NCBI GenBank assembly: GCA_900759715.1
Contig: CAAEXF010000075.1
Location: 62,001 to 126,000, forward strand
Direction of reading: 5' to 3'
From: Clostridium_AM sp900759715
GTDB lineage: Bacteria; Bacillota; Clostridia; Clostridiales; Clostridiaceae
DNA: 64,000 nt
Made by a program: the position numbers and the translations under genes. Below, in pieces: positions 58,291 through 64,000 of this stretch. Below the pieces are notes generated by a model. It saw only the letters and a list, made by a program, of their open reading frames with translations, did no database searches and was not told the DNA's origin. The stretch's first letter is position 1; each line of letters opens with the position of its first letter.

Positions 58291-59016
58291 ATGTTATGTC
58301 CAATAACAAAATTTTTTTGTACTATTCAACCATATAATGCTCCAAGATTACTAGAACAAGGATATCCTAATATTTATCCAATTACCGCAGTATATCCAGG
58401 AGCAAACCTTAATTGTATATATCCTGAATATAGAGATTATGGTCAAAATTATCGTTCTGCTCCTACGAAAATAAGTAAATCAGAAGTAGATTTAACAAAT
58501 GCTCTACGTATGCTTTGGGAGCAACATATTGCATGGACAAGGATGACCATAATAAGCATGATAGCAAGTTTACCAGATGTAGACCTTGTTACCAAGAGAC
58601 TTCTTCGAAACCCTATAGATTTTGCGAGAGCCTTAAAGCCTTTCTACGGGAATAGAATTGCTTCCAAATTTAGTGATTTGTTTACAGATCATCTTGTCAT
58701 AGCTGCCGAACTAGTTAAGGCTGCCAAAGCTGGTAATAAGGAAGCAGCGGCAGATGCTGAGAAAAGGTGGTATGCCAATGCAGATGAAATCGCTGCTTTC
58801 CTTGCTAGCATCAATCCTTATTGGTCTCAAGAAGATTGGAAAACAATGTTACATGAACACTTGGCCCTAACTAAATCTGAAGCAGTTGCCATACTTACAG
58901 GAAATTATGCAGAAGGTATCAAATTATACGATGAAATTGAGAAACAGGCTCTAAAAATGGCTGATGTTATGGCAAAGGGTATTGTTAAACAGTTTCCAAA
59001 AAAATTTACATTATAA
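58291..59016 (+). CDS. Conserved helical protein of unknown function
   Basis: The chosen start is the ATG at 58291; an ATG at 58279 overlaps the weak GGTGA ribosome site. The 241-residue protein has a Cys/Tyr/Pro-rich N-terminus (MLCPITKFFCTIQPYNAP) and then a long helical part. That part has LRMLWEQHIAWTRMTIISMI, FYGNRIASKFSDLFTDHLVIAAELVKAAKAG and MLHEHLALTKSEAVAIL. Repeated Glu/His positions inside the helices recall a four-helix bundle that could bind metal. Similar proteins occur in Bacillus and Clostridium, sometimes under a misleading kinase name. Function is unknown. Confidence 0.65.
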   Translation: MLCPITKFFCTIQPYNAPRLLEQGYPNIYPITAVYPGANLNCIYPEYRDYGQNYRSAPTKISKSEVDLTNALRMLWEQHIAWTRMTIISMIASLPDVDLVTKRLLRNPIDFARALKPFYGNRIASKFSDLFTDHLVIAAELVKAAKAGNKEAAADAEKRWYANADEIAAFLASINPYWSQEDWKTMLHEHLALTKSEAVAILTGNYAEGIKLYDEIEKQALKMADVMAKGIVKQFPKKFTL

Positions 59017-59053
59017 TTACTTTAGCATATCAAAAATAATAAAGCTCTTAAAT

Positions 59054-59085
59054 AAGCCTATATTCTTTCTTTAGAATATAGGCTT
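59054..59085. terminator. Bidirectional terminator between convergent genes
   Basis: AAGCCTATATTCT and AGAATATAGGCTT form a perfect 13-bp stem with a 6-nt loop, with A/T runs on both sides. It serves the unknown helical protein gene on the plus strand and the Rieske oxidoreductase on the minus strand. Confidence 0.85.
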
Positions 59086-59099
59086 TAATTATTTTATAA

Positions 59100-60668
59100 T
59101 TAAAATATATTTGGATCTTTTATATTTTTCCCTTCATCTAAATGCTTCAATGGATTAAATGCAGGCCCCTCAATATTTTCACCTTCATAGCTAAATCTCG
59201 AGCCATGGCAAGGGCAATCCCAAGTTTTTTCAGCTTCATTCCATACTAATTCACAACCTAAATGAGTACAGGTTATATCAACTATATGTAACTGTCCCTG
59301 TTCATCACGATAAGCTCCTACTTTCTCTCCGTCCACATTAATTACTTTGGCTTCACCATTTTTAATCTCTACGTCACTTGGAGCTGGAGTGATTTTTCCG
59401 CCCAAAAGTTTCTTTGCTACATCTAAATTTTCAGATACTAATTTTGCTCCTGAAGCAATTATATCAAACCTAGATGGATTATATACAGGTGCCCAAGGAC
59501 TTTCTCCCTTTGTAATCAACTCTGTCAATATTCTTGCCGCTGCTGTGCTATTTGTCATTCCCCACTTAGCAAAGCCTGTTGCCACTAATATGTTAGGGGT
59601 ATTAGATGTAAGATAGCCAACATAAGGAACGCTATCCACAGTGGTACAATCTTGTGTAGACCATCTAAATAATATTTCTTGTAATTGGAATGTTTCATTT
59701 GCAAATTTCCCTAAGTTTTCATAGTGTACGTTAGTTTGCTTTTCGCTGCCTGTCTTATGATGTTCGCCACCAACTAGTATAATTTCGCCATCATCATACT
59801 TTTGAGAACGTAGAGAACGTCCTGGCTCTTCAGCTGTTATAAACATACCTTCTGGAAACTTATCTTTAACTTTTACTCCAAGTACGTATGACTTCTCAGC
59901 ATACATCCTTGCAAAATACATTCCACGACGATCGTAGCATGGGAAGTGCGATGCAATAATAATCTTAGATGCAGTTACCTTATTCCCGGTACTTGTTACT
60001 ACTGTACCTCTTTCTTCATCTTCAATATCTATAACTTTAGTAAATTCAAAAATATGACTGCCATCACCTGGTATTTCCTTAGCTAACGAAAGTATGTATT
60101 TTAATGGGTGAAATTGAGCTTGATTATCAAACTTGATAGCAGCTTTTATTTTAAAAGGCAGTGAAATATCCTCTTGATAACTTGCATTTATCCCTAAGCT
60201 CGAGGCCGCTTTTACCTCTTCTTCAATTTTATCTATATATTCCTCAGATTGAGTATATACATAGGCAGGACGCCAACAAAAGTCGCAATCAATATTTCTT
60301 TCCTTCACTAAATTTGCAATAAAATTAATAGCGGATTCATTAGCATCTGCATACTGTCTTCCCTTTTCTTTCCCAAATTTAGATATTATCTTGTCGTAAA
60401 TTAAACCGTGCTGTGAAGTTATTTTGGCAGTTGTATGTCCTGTAGTACCATGAGCAATCCTATTAGCCTCTAATACAGCTACCTTTAAACCTTTTCCTTT
60501 TAAAAGAAATGCAGTAGTTATACCTACTATACCTCCACCAACTATAGCAACATCAACACTTATATCCTCTTTTAATGCAGAATAATCTGTTTTACTTGTT
60601 GATGCAATCCAGTACGGTTCATGAATACTAGAAAAAACATTCAAATTATGTAGTCCTGAATCTTCCAT
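59100..60668 (-). CDS. FAD-dependent oxidoreductase with C-terminal Rieske 2Fe-2S domain
   Basis: The second of two adjacent ATGs (60668) is preferred, being 6 nt after GGAGG. The 522-residue protein has a DadA-like FAD domain (VDVAIVGGGIVGITTAFLL near residue 40, HGTTGHTTAKITSQHG, VATGFAKWGMTNSTAA near 365). A C-terminal Rieske domain (about 430-515) has CTHLGCELVW and CPCHGSRFSYEG, supplying the Cys-His/Cys-His cluster ligands. Flavin and cluster probably pass electrons between an amine or similar substrate and an unknown partner. No signal peptide is visible, so it is cytoplasmic. Confidence 0.88.
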   Translation of the reverse strand: MEDSGLHNLNVFSSIHEPYWIASTSKTDYSALKEDISVDVAIVGGGIVGITTAFLLKGKGLKVAVLEANRIAHGTTGHTTAKITSQHGLIYDKIISKFGKEKGRQYADANESAINFIANLVKERNIDCDFCWRPAYVYTQSEEYIDKIEEEVKAASSLGINASYQEDISLPFKIKAAIKFDNQAQFHPLKYILSLAKEIPGDGSHIFEFTKVIDIEDEERGTVVTSTGNKVTASKIIIASHFPCYDRRGMYFARMYAEKSYVLGVKVKDKFPEGMFITAEEPGRSLRSQKYDDGEIILVGGEHHKTGSEKQTNVHYENLGKFANETFQLQEILFRWSTQDCTTVDSVPYVGYLTSNTPNILVATGFAKWGMTNSTAAARILTELITKGESPWAPVYNPSRFDIIASGAKLVSENLDVAKKLLGGKITPAPSDVEIKNGEAKVINVDGEKVGAYRDEQGQLHIVDITCTHLGCELVWNEAEKTWDCPCHGSRFSYEGENIEGPAFNPLKHLDEGKNIKDPNIF

Positions 60669-60816
60669 CATAAGCCTCCTTACACACCTTTTGCAAATGT
60701 ATTATTAAAGCATATACTTTATTTTTTACTAATCTCATAGAAATATGTATTCCTTAGAAGGCATAATACTGTTCTAACTACAGACACTGCATGTAAAATG
60801 CCTTCAAGGAGTAATG

Positions 60817-62913
60817 TTAATGAAAAGCCCTCCAAAAGGCTCCCTTTGTATCTATAATATCCATAATCTCAGTAAAAGGAATATCAAAGGTAACAAAGCC
60901 TGATGCATATGGGGCAATTTCATAAGGCTCAAAATAAATATGCAGGGCATCTTCAGTTACATAAAATGGCTGATCTGCCTTAATTCCTTTGTACTGATCT
61001 TTCCAAACTCCCAATTTTTCTCCCTTCTCGTCTATCTGTTTCTGAATTATATCACTTAACCTCTTCACATAGTCACTGTTCTTTTTAAACAAATCCTTTA
61101 GATCATAAAAGCTTCCATTTTTCAAATTGATATGTGCAAAAACTCTGCTAGGCATACCATGAGCTGCACCAAGAGGATAATTGTATCCGAGAAGTTCTAA
61201 CACTAATAAATCTTTTTTAAAAAGAGTAATGTTAAAATCTCCAGTATACGAGTATTCAAGTTCACCGCTACCTACGTCTTTTAATTGAGATAACTGACCT
61301 AACTTTTCATTTATCATTTTCTCTTTATTTTTATCCTTAACTCCTCCAAGCTGAGGATAATATACAATATAGTTTCTATTAGGTTTATATTTTTTTTCCT
61401 TTACAACATAGCCATTTTCAAGTGGAACTTCAGTATTTTGGCTCCAAATAAGCTTACCTGATTTATCATAGTATGAAATCCTAGAGTCTACATTAGCTTG
61501 AACTATATTATCTAACATAGTTAGTGTTCCTGAACCCTCAACCTTTGGTAAGCTATCTACTCTCTTTCCTTGTTTGTCAATAAAATAAGTAAACTTATCA
61601 TCATAAGCAGAGGCTAATGTATTCTTATATTCTGATACTCCATAAAATATAAAATCTGTTAAAACATTGCCTTTGTTATCTGCGATTGCATACTTAGATG
61701 GTAGATAGGCCTCTTTACCACTAATAGGAATTCCAACAGCAAGTCTATCTTCTCCTAAAAACTGAATATCATGATATTTAGGATCAATAATATAGTTCCC
61801 CCTCTTATCAATGACACCAACTTTTATTATACCGTCTTCTCCTTCACCTACTATAGCAGTTCCATTTCTAAACCTTTCTACAGTTTGATATTTAGGAGCA
61901 ACTATTACATTTCCACTTTCATCTATTAATCCAAATTTTCCATCTAACTTCTCTTTAAAAAATAACATTCCTTCGTTCATATCACCTACAAGTTCATACG
62001 GGAAGGTATTTAAAACATTTCCTTTTAAATCGATGATTGCATATCTTTTATCTCCTAGTTTTACTAATGCTTTTCCATTATTAAAGCTTTCAGCAGATAA
62101 AAACTGTGGAGGAACTACTACTTTTCCATATAGATTAATATATCCATACCTCCATAGGCCATCTTGTGGTACTACTGCAAAAGGTGCCCTTCCATTACTA
62201 AACTCACCTATATAAGTATCACTTTCAAATAACTCTTTTCCACTCTCATCGATAACCTTGTTCTTTTGATCTTCTGCAACAATAGCTCTTCCTTCTTTAA
62301 ATCCATTTATATATGAGTATTTAGGCTGTACAACATAATTACCACTTTCATCTATTATTCCCGCTTTGTCACCTATTCTTATGATGGCTAATCCATTTTC
62401 TTGAAAATTTTCTGCAGTATCGAATTTAATTGGAATTATCAATTTTCCACTTGAATCGATATATCCATATTTTACTCCTTCTAATTCTCGACGGGATGCT
62501 GGATATAATTCTATTTTTTTTCTTAAAGAATTTAGCGGTTTTCTTTCCTTAACAATTTTTATTAAGGTTCCATTACTCCATGTCCATATATTTAACTCAC
62601 ACCATGTATCATCTAGTTTCCATTTTACAACAATATCCTTTCTCCCATCGCCAGTATAATCCTCTAAATAAAAATCATGTATATCCTGACTTTTACCTGG
62701 AATATGTCCAAGGTTATACCAATTATAACCTCGTTTTTTGAAGATTCCTAAATACTGTTTTCCCATAAACTTATATGCCACTACAGCTTCAAGTCTGCCG
62801 TCTCCATCTAAATCTCCAAGTCTCACTGATTGCTTTAAGTATGTGATAATCTCTGCCTCTAAAGGTAAAAGTATAGAAAAAAACTTTTCTATCTTTGAAT
62901 TTTTCAAATTCAC
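60817..62913 (-). CDS. WG-repeat protein with N-terminal VCBS-like and C-terminal DUF3298-type domains
   Basis: The start is a GTG at 62913, 8 nt after GGAG; a GTG at 62922 overlaps this site. The N-terminus has calcium-loop-like LGDLDGDGRLEAVVAY and DYTGDGRKDIVVKW. Residues about 145-480 hold at least eight WG repeats (YGYIDSSGKLIIPIKFDTAENF-like; GxIDxxGNxVVxPKY). The end (about 540-690) resembles DUF4163/DUF3298 (YYPQLGGVKDKNKEKMIN, NLKNGSFYDLKDLFK). WG-repeat proteins often act at the cell surface, but no signal peptide is clear. Function is unknown. Confidence 0.78.
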   Translation of the reverse strand: MNLKNSKIEKFFSILLPLEAEIITYLKQSVRLGDLDGDGRLEAVVAYKFMGKQYLGIFKKRGYNWYNLGHIPGKSQDIHDFYLEDYTGDGRKDIVVKWKLDDTWCELNIWTWSNGTLIKIVKERKPLNSLRKKIELYPASRRELEGVKYGYIDSSGKLIIPIKFDTAENFQENGLAIIRIGDKAGIIDESGNYVVQPKYSYINGFKEGRAIVAEDQKNKVIDESGKELFESDTYIGEFSNGRAPFAVVPQDGLWRYGYINLYGKVVVPPQFLSAESFNNGKALVKLGDKRYAIIDLKGNVLNTFPYELVGDMNEGMLFFKEKLDGKFGLIDESGNVIVAPKYQTVERFRNGTAIVGEGEDGIIKVGVIDKRGNYIIDPKYHDIQFLGEDRLAVGIPISGKEAYLPSKYAIADNKGNVLTDFIFYGVSEYKNTLASAYDDKFTYFIDKQGKRVDSLPKVEGSGTLTMLDNIVQANVDSRISYYDKSGKLIWSQNTEVPLENGYVVKEKKYKPNRNYIVYYPQLGGVKDKNKEKMINEKLGQLSQLKDVGSGELEYSYTGDFNITLFKKDLLVLELLGYNYPLGAAHGMPSRVFAHINLKNGSFYDLKDLFKKNSDYVKRLSDIIQKQIDEKGEKLGVWKDQYKGIKADQPFYVTEDALHIYFEPYEIAPYASGFVTFDIPFTEIMDIIDTKGAFWRAFH

Positions 62914-62976
62914 AAAACCCACTCCGTATTATTGATATCTATATATTTTATGATAAAAAATCAATATAAGTGCAAA

Positions 62977-63011
62977 AAAACCGCAGAACTATTATCTAGT
63001 TCTGCGGTTTT
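62977..63011 (-). terminator. Terminator of the malic enzyme gene
   Basis: AAAACCGCAGAACT and AGTTCTGCGGTTTT pair perfectly over 14 bp around a 7-nt loop, followed on the minus strand by TTTGCAC. It begins about 8 bp after the stop codon. Confidence 0.92.
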
Positions 63012-63018
63012 GTATAGT

Positions 63019-64000
63019 TTAAATTCCTAATAATTTTTTTGTATGTTCTGCTACCATTTCAGGTGTAACATCAGTTTTTCTAGCAACCTTTGTTTCTATT
63101 GCTGCTTTTGCTACATAAGCTGCTACCTTTGGTGCTATTCTTAAATCGAAAGCATTTGGTATTACAAAATCTGGCTTTAATTCATCTTCGCTTACAAGTT
63201 CTGCTATTGCATATGCTGCAGCTATTTTCATTTCGTCATTAATTTCTTTTGCACGAACATCTAGAGCTCCTCTAAATATTCCTGGGAATGCTAACACATT
63301 GTTAACTTGATTTGGGAAGTCTGATCTTCCTGTACATACTACTTTAGCACCAGCTTCAACAGCTAAGTTAGGAAGTATTTCTGGGTTTGGATTTGCCATT
63401 GCCATTATGATTGCATCTTTATTCATGGATTTTACCATTTCTTGAGTTACACAATTAGCAGCGGATACTCCTAAGAATACATCTGCACCCTTTAATACTT
63501 CTCCAAGATTTCCTTGCTCAAGTTTAGGATTTGTTATTTCTGCCATTTCATCCTTGAACTTGTTCATTCCAACTGGTCTTCCCTTGTATATAGCTCCTTT
63601 AGTATCACAAAGAATTATATTTTTTGTTCCCATCTTCATTAAAAGTTTAGTTATAGCAGTTCCTGCTGCTCCTGCTCCGTTTACAACTACCTTTAAGTCT
63701 TCGAACTTTTTATTAGTTATTTTTAAAGCGTTTATTAAGCAAGCTGCTGAAACAACTGCTGTTCCATGTTGGTCATCATGGAATATTGGAATATCACAGA
63801 TTTCCTTTAACTTAGACTCTATTTCAAAACACTCTGGTGCTTTTATATCTTCTAAGTTTATTCCTCCAAAAGTTGGCTCCATAAGCTTTACTGTCTCAAC
63901 TATTTTATCTACATCTTTTGTATCTAAGCATATTGGAAAAGCGTCTACTCCGCCAAAAGCCTTAAATAAAACTGCCTTACCTTCCATAACTGGAAGACCT
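63019..64000 (-). CDS. NAD(P)-dependent malic enzyme, N-terminus outside window
   Basis: The frame runs through the window edge (GLPVMEGKAVLFKAFGGVDA), so the ATG at 63987 is internal and about 75-80 residues are missing. Motifs present are the metal-binding ECFEIESKL and PIFHDDQHGTAVV, the dinucleotide site VVVNGAGAAGTAI, and MANPNPEILP and SDFPNQVNNVLAFPGIFRGALD. It decarboxylates malate to pyruvate with reduction of NAD(P). The short bacterial form has about 390-400 residues, which fits. Cofactor preference is not determined. Confidence 0.94.
   Translation of the reverse strand, partial: GLPVMEGKAVLFKAFGGVDAFPICLDTKDVDKIVETVKLMEPTFGGINLEDIKAPECFEIESKLKEICDIPIFHDDQHGTAVVSAACLINALKITNKKFEDLKVVVNGAGAAGTAITKLLMKMGTKNIILCDTKGAIYKGRPVGMNKFKDEMAEITNPKLEQGNLGEVLKGADVFLGVSAANCVTQEMVKSMNKDAIIMAMANPNPEILPNLAVEAGAKVVCTGRSDFPNQVNNVLAFPGIFRGALDVRAKEINDEMKIAAAYAIAELVSEDELKPDFVIPNAFDLRIAPKVAAYVAKAAIETKVARKTDVTPEMVAEHTKKLLGI

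Noticed and set aside
60752..60809. Inverted repeat CCTTAGAAGGCAT / ATGCCTTCAAGG after the WG-repeat gene as a terminator
   Set aside because: The loop is over 30 nt and there is no T-tract, so I did not list it as a terminator.

Overview
The window is AT-rich DNA (about 30% GC by eye) with strong AGGAGG ribosome-binding sites, ATG/GTG/TTG starts and short intergenic gaps with hairpin terminators. Together with the gene content (CWB2 cell-wall repeats, ABC-F ATPases, ECF sigma/DUF4179 pairs, TIGR04076, NAD malic enzyme) this points to a Clostridium sensu stricto chromosome. I do not assign a species. No rRNA, tRNA, CRISPR array or intact transposase was seen.

Layout. (1) 1-12063, minus strand: an exopolysaccharide cluster. 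It holds the chain-length and BY-kinase pair CpsC/CpsD, an initiating phosphoglycosyl transferase, a nucleotide-sugar dehydrogenase, UDP-galactopyranose mutase, several glycosyltransferases, a NodB-like deacetylase, and a Wzy polymerase and Wzx flippase at the window edge. (2) 12481-22342: mixed accessory genes. These include a CWB2-anchored NamZ-type muramidase, an ABC-F ATPase with an attenuator-like leader, an unrecorded 39-residue Cys-containing peptide, gene relics, an Fsr-type MFS pump and a B12/radical-SAM protein. (3) 22588-30891: a complete histidine-to-glutamate operon (hutU-hutH-hutI-fchA-ftcD). Its own sigma-54 activator sits upstream, with a near-consensus -24/-12 promoter and a perfect palindrome about 100 bp upstream of it. 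(4) 30967-37901: MBL hydrolase, DeoR regulator plus HAD phosphatase behind phased ACTTAT repeats, ECF sigma/anti-sigma, ROK glucokinase and two structured repeat elements.

(5) 38236-47411: a two-component system followed by what looks like a flavin-based extracellular electron transfer locus of the Listeria type. The genes are ndh2 with a DoxX-like tail, eetA, eetB, dmkB, dmkA and a small FMN-binding lipoprotein (PplA-like), with divergent fmnB (ApbE-like). NADH would reduce a demethylmenaquinone-type quinone made by DmkA/DmkB, and electrons would pass to the surface flavoprotein flavinylated by FmnB. An 18/20-identical motif lies upstream of both pplA and the ndh2/fmnB divergent promoter. 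(6) 47641-50957: metal homeostasis, with a Mn exporter under a yybP-ykoY riboswitch carrying two tandem terminators, then CsoR and a P1B ATPase behind a CsoR-type operator. (7) 51100-64000: a LysM-DUF1259 protein, a chimeric and frameshifted amino-acid permease/Ig-repeat gene, a Fur-box-controlled FTR1 iron permease with a lipoprotein made of three exact 96-residue copies of the FTR1 N-terminal helical module, a FAD/Rieske oxidoreductase, a WG-repeat protein and the 3' part of malic enzyme.

The most distinctive items are the FTR1/triple-repeat lipoprotein pair and the relic of a second copy at 38087, the extracellular electron transfer locus with its shared upstream motif, the sigma-54 hut control region, and the 262-nt hairpin element beside the glucokinase gene.
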